DNA of 6,236 nt, taken from the NCBI GenBank assembly GCA_021202715.1, contig JAJQCL010000221.1:1-6236 (forward strand), read 5' to 3'. This stretch comes from Lachnospiraceae bacterium. GTDB taxonomy: Bacteria > Bacillota > Clostridia > Lachnospirales > Lachnospiraceae. The position numbers and the translations under genes are program-made. The notes under the pieces were generated by a model, which was given only the letters and a program-made list of their open reading frames with translations, was not told where the DNA came from and ran no database searches. Numbering within the stretch: the first letter of the stretch is position 1; each line of letters opens with the position of its first letter. Shown in pieces: positions 1 to 6,186 of this stretch.

Positions 1-312
1 CCCCAGCGAGAGCTGTTCAAACACAACGACCGCCTCCCCGGCCAGGTTGGCCCCAATTAAGGTGAATTTCACCTCCACGCTGCAGTTTCCGGTCGAAGAA
101 CTGGTGAACGTCGTCTCAGCAGTCACAGTCTTACCGTTATCATCCAGGTACTCCTTCCCGGTGGACTGCAGCATCAGGGTGCCGGTCAGGGTAAAGGTGC
201 GGTTTGCAGGCAGGTTCGTGTATTCCACCACGTCTATCAGAGTGATCTCTTCATCCGCGCAGGCCACATGGTCTTCGGTCTCGCTGTCCGTCGCCGTGGT
301 GCCGATCCCGGC
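1..312 (-). other. VaFE (T-Q ester bond) domain 2, cut by the window edge
   Basis: From residue 1871 the sequence IGTTATDSETEDH starts a second unit; Thr1875 aligns with Thr1749 of the first. LIDVVEYTNLPANRTFTLTG, LMLQSTGKEYL and AGEAVVVFEQLSLG follow, with the VVFE Glu at 1969. The ester-bond Gln, any further VaFE repeats, the sorting signal and the stop codon lie beyond base 1. Confidence 0.83.
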
Positions 313-3300
313 AAAATACACGTACTGCTCTTCATCCTCAAAGTCGGCGTGACTGTAGACCAGCGTCTCTTTTCCCTCTTCATCCACAGTGTAGAAATAC
401 TCAAACACCACGGCGTTGACGCCGGACAGGCTGCTGGCATCCAGGGTGATCTCCGCGGTCGTCGATCCGGAGCCGGAGGAGATCTTCACCGTCTTCTCAC
501 CGATGGCTTCTTTCCCCTGCACATCCACGATGACCTTCTGCGTATCGCGGTCCATCAGGACGGAGCGGAGCAGATAGGTTCCGGTCTCCAGGTTCTTATA
601 CGTGATCGTGTCTTCAACAACGGCGCCCTCCGAAGCGGCCAGGTATTTATTCCCGGTCTCCTCGTTCGACGCGCTGGTGCTGATAATCGCTTCACGGTTG
701 TTGATATCCAGGTTGATGACATAGCCGTTCTCATACACGGTGTCCGCGGTCACATAAATGTAGCCGCTCCACATCGTCATGCCCTCGTTGGCTGTGCCCT
801 CCAGCTCCTCGATATAATAGGTATCGTAAGGCAAAGCTCCCAGGGAATCATCCACGGGGACACTGTTCCCGTCCTCATCCAGGCCGAACCACAGGCCATT
901 CACGGAAGAATGGGCTGTCTGGGTAGAGTTGTAATAGCCGTTTGCATCGGTCGTGACGATATGGCTCTCACCGGTCGTCATGGACGTGATCCTAAACTGC
1001 ACCCCCTCCATCGGCCGCTGGCTCTCATCGTCCACCTTGTAGATTGAAAGGTCGGCCCGCTTCACCAGGTCATAGATGCTTTCCTCTTCCCCGGTCAGGT
1101 CCACGGTCTTCCCGTCCTCACGGATCTCAAACTTTGTCTCATACGCGCCATAAGAATAAGTAGATGTCCGCACATAAGAGAGGTAATAATACTGCCCAGC
1201 ATCCGCATCGTAGAAATAGCGGGTATCGGTTGCCTCATCATAGTACAGGCCGGTCTCCGCATCGTAAAATCTCTCCGCTTCGCTGGTCTCCACATACAGG
1301 CGCTTCGCAGACTGAGTAACATAGGCCGTATAGCAGTAGAAAGCCCGCTCCTTCATATCATAGAAATAACTGGTTTCCGAGGCTTCGTCGTAATAGATAT
1401 CCTGCCCCCTGCTGTAGGTGAAGCCCAGGGCCGCCGCCTCATCATCCTCCAGGTAGGACTTCTTCATGGTAAGGTAGCCGGTCGGGGAGCTCACTTCCAC
1501 AGCCACGTAGGTGCCGTAAGGGAACAGATTATCCGCAGTGCCGGCATAGCCTTTCGCATCCGTGGTCAGTGTATAGACCAGCTGGCCGGGAGCATAGCGT
1601 TCCCTGGTCCCATCCCCGTCGCTGTCCACAAGGACGGCTTCGTCGGATATGTTGTAAATATTGATCACAGCACCTTCCAGTGTGGCTGCGCCTTCCGCGG
1701 TCCCATCCTCGGACTGGGCATCGCGCTTCCGGATCTCCACACCGCCGCGGATCACCGGGTCTTCCATATATAGCCCGATGGTTGTCCCGTCATCGGACTT
1801 CTCGTAAATCTTACGATCCTCACGGATGCTGACCGTAAAGGTGGTATGGTTTGTGTCGCTGGAGATTTCATAGCCTTCAGGAGCTGCCGTTTCAACAACC
1901 TTGTAGGTGCCATATGGCAGGAAATCCTCCGAAGTCGCAGCAAACCCATTTTCGTCGGTCGTCAGGGTGTCAATAACATCTCCGGCTTCGTAGATCTCAA
2001 ATTCGCCGTCTTCGTCCGTATCGACCAGAACGGAGTGGGCGCTCATGTTGATGATGTCAAACGCAGCCCCTGCCAGAGATGCATCACCCTGGGGGATAAT
2101 ACCCATTGTCTCAAGCAACTCATTGTCTGCGCTCTCTTCGTCCACCTTCTGGATCTGGATGCCGCCACGGATAATCGGATCACGGGTATACGTCCCCAGA
2201 TCTTTCCCGTCCACGTCTGCCGTGACGATCCTGCCATCTTCCTGAATGAAAATCGTAAACGAAACCGCAGCTGCCAGGTTGTACCCGGTCGGCGGGGCTG
2301 TCTCGGTAATCGTATATTTCCCGTAAGGCAGCAGATTCGCAGTGGATGTATATGTTCCATCGGATGCTGTTGTAAAGGTAAAGCACACAGCCCCGGCGGC
2401 GTATTTTGTCCCGTTTACGAGCACAGCCTGCGTATTCCCGTTCGTCACTGTATAGGTGGCCGCCAGGTCCGGTGCATCACCCTGAGTCCCTGTCAGACTT
2501 GCGTCATCTACGTCTTCATCAACCTTCCTGATAGAGAAACCGCCGCGGATCACCGGGTCAGAGAGCTCTCCACCGGTCAGGTCAAACAGGGCGCCGCCAT
2601 CCTTCTCTTCGGAGACCAGAGGCGTCGTGGAACCGCTGAGCGTCGCCTGCAGGGAACCATCACTGATCTGAGAAATGGTAAAAGTGACGGAATCACCAGC
2701 CAGGTAGCCTGTAGGGGCACTGGTTTCAACAATTTGATAACTGCCGACCGTCAGGATATCCGCCGGGGATTCGACGGAACCATCTTCGTCCGTGATCAGG
2801 GTATAGACCACGTCGCCGGCGGAATAGGAAGTGCCGTATTTATCGTTATAAATATTCTGCAGAGTGATGATATCGTAAATGGCTCCTTCCAGCGTTGCAT
2901 CGCCTTCGGCTGCGGCTTCTTCGGAATCGGTGTCATACTTCTGAATTTTGACTCCGGCAAGGACAGGAACATTTTCTACCGTTTCGATAGAATCTCCTCC
3001 GAGAATATCAATATTTTCGCTAAAATCTGTATGATATCCCACTGGTGCATTATCCTCCACCAGCGTGTAACTTCCTGCCGGGATATGTTCCACGGTGGCA
3101 GTACCGTCTGACTGAACTGTGATCATACCGGTTGAGTCAATGTCGCCGGTGATGCCATTTTCAGTTGTCGGAACAACCGTGCTGCCATCTGAATCTTCCA
3201 AGTGGAAGGTGGCTCCGCCCAGCTTTTGTTTGTTGTAATAGGATACCTTCTCAATCGTCAAGTTGCCATACACCTGATAATCTTCGGCAGTGACCTGCAG

Positions 3301-5922
3301 GCTGCTCCCGGTAGACAGGGTATTGCCGTCTGAATCCTCCACGACCACAGATTTTGTTCCGTCTGCATTTGTTTGCTCGCGAAGCATCAGGGTAATAATG
3401 CTCGTACCGTTATAGGTCTCATCCCCGACGATCCAGCTCATGTCATTGACGCTGTAATTGGAATTGACTTCACCATCCTCTTCCTCATCATACATCCAGT
3501 CTCCAACCGTACTTGCATCAAATTCCTGAATGGTTAATCCTCCAAGAGGAATTACGTAATTCCCCTCTTCATCTTCAAAGATCAACGACGATAGACTGCC
3601 CATATGATCATCATCCAGAGTGGCTGTGTAGGATCCATCCGACGCTTTCAATGTCTTAATGTTCCATGCCTTGGTCGGATTTCCTACCATTTCGCTCACA
3701 TCCGTCACCCTGAAGAATCGCAGGCGGAACCAGATGTTCGACATGTCGGCCACATCCTCCGCGCTGATCAGACCTTCCTGATAGGCTTTATCAAGTTTTT
3801 CCAGGCTGACCGTAGCATACAGCGGAACATCCTCCATTTCCAGTTCATTGTCCCCGCTGGTCAGTGTTACTTCGTAGATCGTTGTATCCAGCTGGTAGCC
3901 GGAGGGGGCGACGATCTCCTTGATATACAAGGTTTCGCCTGCAGCAAACTTCTGTCCGGCTGTGTAGTAGGTTTCATCTCCTGTATACGTAGAGGCGACC
4001 TGGGTAACGGCCGTGGTCTGTCCGTCCTCATCTGTGACCAACAGGCGGAGGCGGTTCGTCCCGTTTTTCGCATCTTCTTCGGTGGCATAAACCCCGTATT
4101 TTGCCCCTTCCAGTGTGTAGTTCGGATTGTTTTTCACGATCCGGGCATAATCCTCAGAGGCCGAAGAGACACTCTTGGTAATGGACAGGCTTGGAGTGCT
4201 GATCCAGTTAATTTTAAAAGATGTCTTCGCTTCCAGGGAATCCCCAAACACCGTGACAAGGGACTGATATCCCGATGACCCATACTGCAGCTTATAAGCG
4301 GAATAGTCCTTCAGGTTTTTCGGCTTCAGCGTCTTTGAGTAGGTACTGCTGACCTCCTCCACCTGATCCAGGGGGGCCCGGAAGCGGAAAGTCGTGCCGC
4401 CATAGATCGTGACCGTATCCGTGCCATCGGAATCCGAAATATCCTCGCTTCCGCTTCCGCTGGGATTTGTCTTGACAATATAAGACATCCCTTTCTGCAG
4501 AGTAAACTTTACGTATACCGTCTCGTCCGCATGAAAAGTAATATATGGAGTATACTGATCGCCTTTGGCCGTACTTTCCAAAGCGCTGACAGTCAGCTTC
4601 GATCCATCCTCATTTGTATGTTCTGTGCCCTCACTATCCTCATAGGAGAAGTAAGGCTCTTCAATGCTGCTGCCGCTGGGCAGTTTTTCCGCATCCTCCG
4701 CGAACTCTACCAGCTCCTTCGCCCGTTTCTTTGCTGTACTGCTGGAGATACAATAATCCCAATCGCTCCGGCCATAGGCATAGGCGGGGGCGATATGGAC
4801 GATAATCCAGCGATAGCCATCGCTATAACCGGAATAACCTTCCTGCTCCCAGAAGCACTTCGTCCCGGACAGGGATTCAGTGCCGTAATAGACCACCTTG
4901 GCCAGCGTATTGCTGCTGCTCAGCTTTGTGACCGTATACTTGCCGGACCCCGGAGCCTTTTCCGACGGCTCAACGCAGTACGCATAGGCCGTGACATCTG
5001 TCCCGTCGATCGTATACTCCACCTCGTATTTATTGGTGGACCAGCTGCTCCCCACACCATAATAAGAATATCTGTATTTCGCAGTCCTGGATACAGACAC
5101 TTTCGTAGAAGTGCCTGTGGAAGCGGTCGTCATGGTCAATGTGTTGAAATACTCATACAGCTCATCCAGTTTGGAATCATCCACGGACGTCTGCTCCTCT
5201 TCGGTAAGCGCCTGCCAGGCTTCATCAACTTCCAGAATGGCATTATAGGCTTCATTCAGCTCATCCTCATCCATATCCTCCAGCTCATCCGCGGTAGGAA
5301 GGGCATCGATCATGTCCTGGACAGCCTGGGCTGCCTCGGAAAGAGCCGACTCCTCTTCGGCTGCGGTGCTTTCCTCTGCCGCCGCAGCTGCCGTTTCAAG
5401 GGTTACCGCCGCGCCTGCGACTGTCTCCGTAGCCTCTGTGCTCTCCGTTCTTGCTACGGTTTCTTCGGCTTCATCTGTTTCCTCCTTACCGGCTTCCTCT
5501 TCGCTGCTGGCTTCCGTCGTTTCTTCAACCGTCTCTGAAACGGCTTCCTCGTCAGCCGAGAACGCTGCCTCTACTATAACATCGCTCTCCGGCATTTTGA
5601 AGGTAAAGGTCGTCTCTGACTTCTCGTTCAGAGTCACTTCCTCTCGGCTGCTGACAGTCAGCTCATCAAGCCCATACCCGTCATCCGGTTCAGCCATGAT
5701 GGTGACTGTATCGCCCGGGGCATACTCCCGGGAAGTTTCTTTCGAATCCTCAAAACGGACCGTCCCGTTTTGGGAATCCTGGATCTCCACCGTATAGGTG
5801 GGTGTCTCCTCCTCCGAGGCCTCCGCAGCAAATGCGGTCAGGTCGAAGGGGGATGCAACAGACAGGCCCATGATCAGAGCCAGTGTTATGGCAAGAACAC
5901 GCCGCAGAATGTTTGTCTTCAT
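1..5922 (-). CDS. Multi-domain SpaA/Cna-B and VaFE repeat surface adhesin, 3' end missing
   Basis: This gene encodes a secreted, probably sortase-anchored adhesin or stalk protein. Hand translation from the ATG at 5922 gives 1974 residues without a stop. In order there are: signal peptide 1-33; InlB-B-like repeat about 43-121; acidic linker 122-192; helical segment 193-262; thioester-like domain about 285-402 with Cys316; companion beta domain about 430-575; and eight Cna-B/SpaA domains. Candidate isopeptide Lys/Glu pairs are 583/669, 709/800, 892/956, 995/1066, 1133/1207, 1259/1344, 1399/1476 and 1629/1705. Most of the Glu residues sit in an ETxAPxGY-type motif. Two VaFE domains follow: 1745-1870 and 1871 onward. 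The start is chosen because it has an AGGGAGG site 8 bases upstream and begins a textbook signal peptide. The expected LPxTG-type anchor is outside the window. Domain families are known from Gram-positive pilins and adhesins; the ligand is unknown. The family assignment is secure, the exact role is not. Confidence 0.93.
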   Translation of the reverse strand, partial: MKTNILRRVLAITLALIMGLSVASPFDLTAFAAEASEEETPTYTVEIQDSQNGTVRFEDSKETSREYAPGDTVTIMAEPDDGYGLDELTVSSREEVTLNEKSETTFTFKMPESDVIVEAAFSADEEAVSETVEETTEASSEEEAGKEETDEAEETVARTESTEATETVAGAAVTLETAAAAAEESTAAEEESALSEAAQAVQDMIDALPTADELEDMDEDELNEAYNAILEVDEAWQALTEEEQTSVDDSKLDELYEYFNTLTMTTASTGTSTKVSVSRTAKYRYSYYGVGSSWSTNKYEVEYTIDGTDVTAYAYCVEPSEKAPGSGKYTVTKLSSSNTLAKVVYYGTESLSGTKCFWEQEGYSGYSDGYRWIIVHIAPAYAYGRSDWDYCISSSTAKKRAKELVEFAEDAEKLPSGSSIEEPYFSYEDSEGTEHTNEDGSKLTVSALESTAKGDQYTPYITFHADETVYVKFTLQKGMSYIVKTNPSGSGSEDISDSDGTDTVTIYGGTTFRFRAPLDQVEEVSSTYSKTLKPKNLKDYSAYKLQYGSSGYQSLVTVFGDSLEAKTSFKINWISTPSLSITKSVSSASEDYARIVKNNPNYTLEGAKYGVYATEEDAKNGTNRLRLLVTDEDGQTTAVTQVASTYTGDETYYTAGQKFAAGETLYIKEIVAPSGYQLDTTIYEVTLTSGDNELEMEDVPLYATVSLEKLDKAYQEGLISAEDVADMSNIWFRLRFFRVTDVSEMVGNPTKAWNIKTLKASDGSYTATLDDDHMGSLSSLIFEDEEGNYVIPLGGLTIQEFDASTVGDWMYDEEEDGEVNSNYSVNDMSWIVGDETYNGTSIITLMLREQTNADGTKSVVVEDSDGNTLSTGSSLQVTAEDYQVYGNLTIEKVSYYNKQKLGGATFHLEDSDGSTVVPTTENGITGDIDSTGMITVQSDGTATVEHIPAGSYTLVEDNAPVGYHTDFSENIDILGGDSIETVENVPVLAGVKIQKYDTDSEEAAAEGDATLEGAIYDIITLQNIYNDKYGTSYSAGDVVYTLITDEDGSVESPADILTVGSYQIVETSAPTGYLAGDSVTFTISQISDGSLQATLSGSTTPLVSEEKDGGALFDLTGGELSDPVIRGGFSIRKVDEDVDDASLTGTQGDAPDLAATYTVTNGNTQAVLVNGTKYAAGAVCFTFTTASDGTYTSTANLLPYGKYTITETAPPTGYNLAAAVSFTIFIQEDGRIVTADVDGKDLGTYTRDPIIRGGIQIQKVDEESADNELLETMGIIPQGDASLAGAAFDIINMSAHSVLVDTDEDGEFEIYEAGDVIDTLTTDENGFAATSEDFLPYGTYKVVETAAPEGYEISSDTNHTTFTVSIREDRKIYEKSDDGTTIGLYMEDPVIRGGVEIRKRDAQSEDGTAEGAATLEGAVINIYNISDEAVLVDSDGDGTRERYAPGQLVYTLTTDAKGYAGTADNLFPYGTYVAVEVSSPTGYLTMKKSYLEDDEAAALGFTYSRGQDIYYDEASETSYFYDMKERAFYCYTAYVTQSAKRLYVETSEAERFYDAETGLYYDEATDTRYFYDADAGQYYYLSYVRTSTYSYGAYETKFEIREDGKTVDLTGEEESIYDLVKRADLSIYKVDDESQRPMEGVQFRITSMTTGESHIVTTDANGYYNSTQTAHSSVNGLWFGLDEDGNSVPVDDSLGALPYDTYYIEELEGTANEGMTMWSGYIYVTADTVYENGYVINLDINNREAIISTSASNEETGNKYLAASEGAVVEDTITYKNLETGTYLLRSVLMDRDTQKVIVDVQGKEAIGEKTVKISSGSGSTTAEITLDASSLSGVNAVVFEYFYTVDEEGKETLVYSHADFEDEEQYVYFAGIGTTATDSETEDHVACADEEITLIDVVEYTNLPANRTFTLTGTLMLQSTGKEYLDDNGKTVTAETTFTSSSTGNCSVEVKFTLIGANLAGEAVVVFEQLSLG
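313..690 (-). other. VaFE (T-Q ester bond) domain 1
   Basis: Residues about 1745-1870 run from AIISTSASNEETG, through VVEDTITYKNLETGTYLLRSVLMD, to VNAVVFEYFY and SHADFEDEEQYVYF. The VVFE tetrapeptide (Glu1841) gives the family its name. Thr1749 and Gln1866 are the candidates for the interchain-like intramolecular Thr-Gln ester bond known in this family. The domain is complete and likely lies near the cell-wall end of the stalk. Confidence 0.85.
688..1050 (-). other. Cna-B/SpaA domain 8, VaFE-adjacent type
   Basis: Residues 1625-1745 start at ADLSIYKVDDESQRPMEGVQ (Lys1629). They continue with a TTDANGYYNST, AHSS, GLWFG segment and LGALPYDTYYIEELEG (Glu1705 or Glu1706), and end with INLDINN. 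The GxWFG and GALPYxxYxIEEL signature is typical of the SpaA domain that directly precedes VaFE repeats, which supports the whole-protein assignment. Confidence 0.78.
1174..1401 (-). repeat. Tyrosine-rich insert in Cna-B domain 7 with internal repeats
   Basis: Residues 1508-1583 contain 17 Tyr in 76 residues. YYDEASETSYFYD (1510-1522) and YYDEATDTRYFYD (1560-1572) repeat at exactly 50 residues. A shorter FYDAxxGxYY pattern recurs at about 18 residues (FYDAETGLYY, FYDADAGQYY). At DNA level 1208-1245 and 1358-1395 match at 27 of 38 bases by hand. The insert lies between the SPTGY loop and the last strands of the domain (YETKFEIREDGKTVDL). It resembles aromatic repeat modules that bind glycans or cell wall, but no family is assigned. 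Confidence 0.65.
1591..1626 (-). other. Degenerate DxDxDG loop in Cna-B domain 7
   Basis: Residues 1433-1444 read DSDGDGTRERYA. Asp is kept at loop positions 1, 3 and 5 with Gly at 6, but position 12 is Ala, not Glu, and position 8 is Arg. It occupies the same place as the loop in domain 6. It may bind calcium weakly, like a dockerin or thrombospondin-type loop, or may be decaying. Confidence 0.42.
1987..2022 (-). other. EF-hand-like DxDxDG loop in Cna-B domain 6
   Basis: Residues 1301-1312 read DTDEDGEFEIYE. Asp at loop positions 1, 3 and 5, Gly at 6, a hydrophobic residue at 8 and Glu at 12 match the canonical EF-hand calcium loop. It replaces a short neutral loop found at the same place in domain 5. 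Calcium binding is inferred from the pattern only; the flanking helices of a true EF-hand are absent. Confidence 0.5.
2956..3822 (-). other. Cna-B-like domains 2 and 3
   Basis: Domain 2 starts at ATVSLEKLDKA (Lys709) and reaches its candidate Glu at GGLTIQEFDA (Glu800). The central part is long and divergent, with FRLRFFRVTDVSEM and a acidic WMYDEEEDGEV loop. Domain 3 starts at GNLTIEKVSYY (Lys892), continues with LGGATFHLEDSDG, then IPAGSYTLVEDNAPVGYH (Glu956) and a VENVPV closing strand with a candidate Asn. Domain 3 is a compact canonical SpaA unit. Domain 2 is assigned on pattern and position only. A hand count of 2941-3660 gives about 47% G+C, lower than sampled flanking lines. Confidence 0.68.
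3823..4191 (-). other. Cna-B/SpaA domain 1
   Basis: Residues 578-700 start with SLSITKSV, with Lys583. They continue with LEGAKYGVYATEEDA, a typical GAxFxVY strand with DDA-type loop, and reach YIKEIVAPSGYQLD, with Glu669. The Lys and Glu are the candidate partners of an intramolecular isopeptide bond. This is the best-conserved single Cna-B unit in the stalk. It is followed without a gap by domain 2. Confidence 0.82.
4198..4635 (-). other. Companion beta domain after the thioester-like head
   Basis: Residues about 430-575 include YITFHADETVYVKFTLQKGM and DTVTIYGGTTFRFRAPLDQV, ending with TSFKINWISTP just before the first Cna-B domain. The pattern of a lipophilic strand followed by an IYGGTTFxFxAP segment is the kind of domain that follows thioester heads in Clostridial adhesins. 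No isopeptide Lys/Glu pair was recognised in it. It probably packs against the head. The family name is not assigned with confidence. Confidence 0.5.
4717..5070 (-). other. Thioester-like adhesin head domain with Cys316
   Basis: Residues about 285-402 contain the motif AYCVEPSEKAPGSGKY, with Cys316, then KVVYYG. About 60 residues after the Cys comes the segment WIIVHIAPAYAYG. This is the layout of thioester (TQxA-type) adhesin domains, in which a Cys and a Gln form an internal thioester that can bond covalently to a host or surface target. In this protein the expected Gln position is held by His376 (VHIA in place of TQxA). Two further Cys, 356 and 391, lie in the domain. Whether a thioester forms is uncertain. 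Confidence 0.7.
5137..5559 (-). other. Acidic low-complexity linker followed by helical segment
   Basis: Residues 122-192 are dominated by Glu, Thr, Ser and Ala, for example EETTEASSEEEAGKEETDEA, and are probably disordered. Residues 193-262 change to a helical pattern with regularly spaced Leu, Ile and Val: AVQDMIDALPTADELEDM, then AYNAILEVDEAWQALTEEEQ, ending near DELYEYFNTL. Such short helical segments often precede the folded head of Clostridial surface proteins. The region probably acts as a spacer. Its codon use makes the opposite strand look like a Ser- and Cys-rich ORF, which is not real. Confidence 0.65.
5560..5796 (-). other. InlB-B-type bacterial repeat domain
   Basis: Residues about 43-121 run from YTVEIQDSQNGTV, through YAPGDTVTIMAEPDDGYGLDELTV, to FTFKMPESDVIVEAAF. 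This is the usual pattern of the bacterial/InlB B-repeat family: GTV, then GDTVTIxAxPDxGY, then a closing FxMPxxDVxVxAxF strand. It is a small beta domain common at the tips of Firmicute surface proteins. Here it is a single copy, placed before the acidic linker and the thioester-like domain. The binding partner is unknown. Confidence 0.72.
5824..5922 (-). other. Sec signal peptide of the adhesin
   Basis: Residues 1-33 have a basic start (MKTNILRR), a hydrophobic core (VLAITLALIMGLSVA) and a likely signal peptidase I site around AFA-A or AFAA-E. This directs the protein through Sec. No YSIRK-type motif is seen. The exact cleavage position is inferred. Confidence 0.88.
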
Positions 5923-6008
5923 AACGATTTCCTCCCTGTGTGATTGATGCTGGTTATCGTGTTGCCGGGCGTATGGCCGCCCACGCCTTTTCCTTTCAAG
6001 GTTTTCAT
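5919..6008 (-). CDS. Possible short leader ORF overlapping the adhesin start
   Basis: A 29-codon frame, MKTLKGKGVGGHTPGNTITS followed by INHTGRKSL, ends in TGA so that its stop and the adhesin start share ATGA. AAAGGAGG (6009-6016) directly abuts the ATG at 6008, which is too close. A TTG at 5999 sits 9 bases after it and would be the better start, giving 26 residues. The frame contains the adhesin's own ribosome binding site. It could couple translation of the two genes or act as a regulatory leader peptide. No family is recognised. A frame this short can be open by chance; the support is the strong Shine-Dalgarno sequence and the ATGA overlap. Confidence 0.33.
   Translation of the reverse strand: MKTLKGKGVGGHTPGNTITSINHTGRKSL
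5931..5937 (-). promoter_or_regulatory. Ribosome binding site of the adhesin
   Basis: AGGGAGG lies 8 bases before the ATG at 5922. This near-ideal spacing, with the signal peptide directly after the ATG, decides the start over an in-frame ATG 66 codons upstream. Confidence 0.85.
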
Positions 6009-6016
6009 CCTCCTTT
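6009..6016 (-). promoter_or_regulatory. Strong Shine-Dalgarno sequence of the leader ORF
   Basis: AAAGGAGG is a perfect anti-16S match located 86 bases before the adhesin ATG, so it does not serve the adhesin. It is placed 9 bases before a TTG codon at 5999. Its presence is the main argument that the leader ORF is translated. Confidence 0.5.
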
Positions 6017-6035
6017 CTTTCGGCTGGTTTATGCG

Positions 6036-6052
6036 GTGTCCGAATCGGACAC
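6036..6052. promoter_or_regulatory. 17-bp palindrome, operator candidate, proximal copy
   Basis: GTGTCCGA-A-TCGGACAC has perfect 8-base arms around one central base. It lies 113 bases before the adhesin ATG. On the minus strand it is followed 2 bases later by CATAAACCAGC, close to the CATAGCCAGC found after the distal copy. Size and symmetry fit a dimeric regulator of TetR or similar type. The regulator is not in the window. Confidence 0.6.
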
Positions 6053-6139
6053 GGATCCGCAATCAGACGGACCCGGCTGCATACGGTGAAATGGTTCCTG
6101 TCCTCTCTTTGTTCTGCCATCCCCTGTTTTCAGGAACGC

Positions 6140-6166
6140 AAAAAAGCCCATCCTTATGGACAGGCT
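6140..6166 (-). terminator. Intrinsic terminator between the two palindromes
   Basis: On the minus strand AGCCTGTCC-ATAA-GGATGGGCT forms a 9-bp stem with two G-U pairs and a 4-base loop, followed by a run of T. It lies upstream of the adhesin and downstream of the distal palindrome. It could end an upstream gene or attenuate a transcript that starts near the distal palindrome. Confidence 0.75.
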
Positions 6167-6186
6167 CCTGCTGGCTATGTTGTAGT

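Larger units (their letters stand above)
1402..2955 (-). repeat. Four tandem related Cna-B domains (4-7)
   Basis: Residues 990-1507 hold four units with candidate Lys at 995, 1133, 1259 and 1399, a period of 126-140 residues. Shared pieces are GDAxLxGAxxxI, a YxxGxxVxTLTTDxxG segment, LPYGTYxxVETxAPxGY, and the junction DPVIRGG or DPIIRGG. The junction DNA of domains 4/5 and 6/7 is identical over 21 bases (2539-2559 and 1741-1761), which points to relatively recent duplication or gene conversion. Domain 5 has lost the GAxF motif (LAATYTV instead). Domain 7 is interrupted downstream by a tyrosine-rich insert. Expected role: covalently locked stalk modules. Confidence 0.8.

Noticed and set aside
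268..1047. 259-codon open frame on the plus strand
   Set aside because: It lies fully opposite Cna-B domain 8 and the VaFE domains, which are clear protein families in the other strand.
1846..3111. 421-codon open frame on the plus strand
   Set aside because: It is antisense to the adhesin, has no recognisable domain and a Cys- and Ile-rich composition expected from reading Asp/Glu/Gly-rich codons backwards. No convincing ribosome binding site.
3604..4278. 224-codon open frame on the plus strand
   Set aside because: It lies opposite Cna-B domains 1-2 and shows no family motif.
4531..5538. 335-codon open frame on the plus strand with a hydrophobic, Cys-rich end
   Set aside because: The hydrophobic tail is the reverse complement of the Glu/Thr/Ala-rich linker. 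It is a shadow, not a membrane protein.
5312..5797. 161-codon Ser/Ala/Val-rich open frame on the plus strand
   Set aside because: Its low-complexity composition mirrors the acidic linker on the coding strand.
6023..6058. Possible promoter with -10 CATAAA just after the proximal palindrome
   Set aside because: The -35 position (ATCCGT at 17-base spacing) does not resemble TTGACA, so it cannot be called from sequence.
5923..6120. In-frame N-terminal extension of the adhesin to an ATG at 6120 (66 more codons, no stop)
   Set aside because: The extension is Arg- and Gln-rich and has no properly spaced ribosome binding site. It would bury the signal peptide. The ATG at 5922 has both a good site and a signal peptide directly after it.
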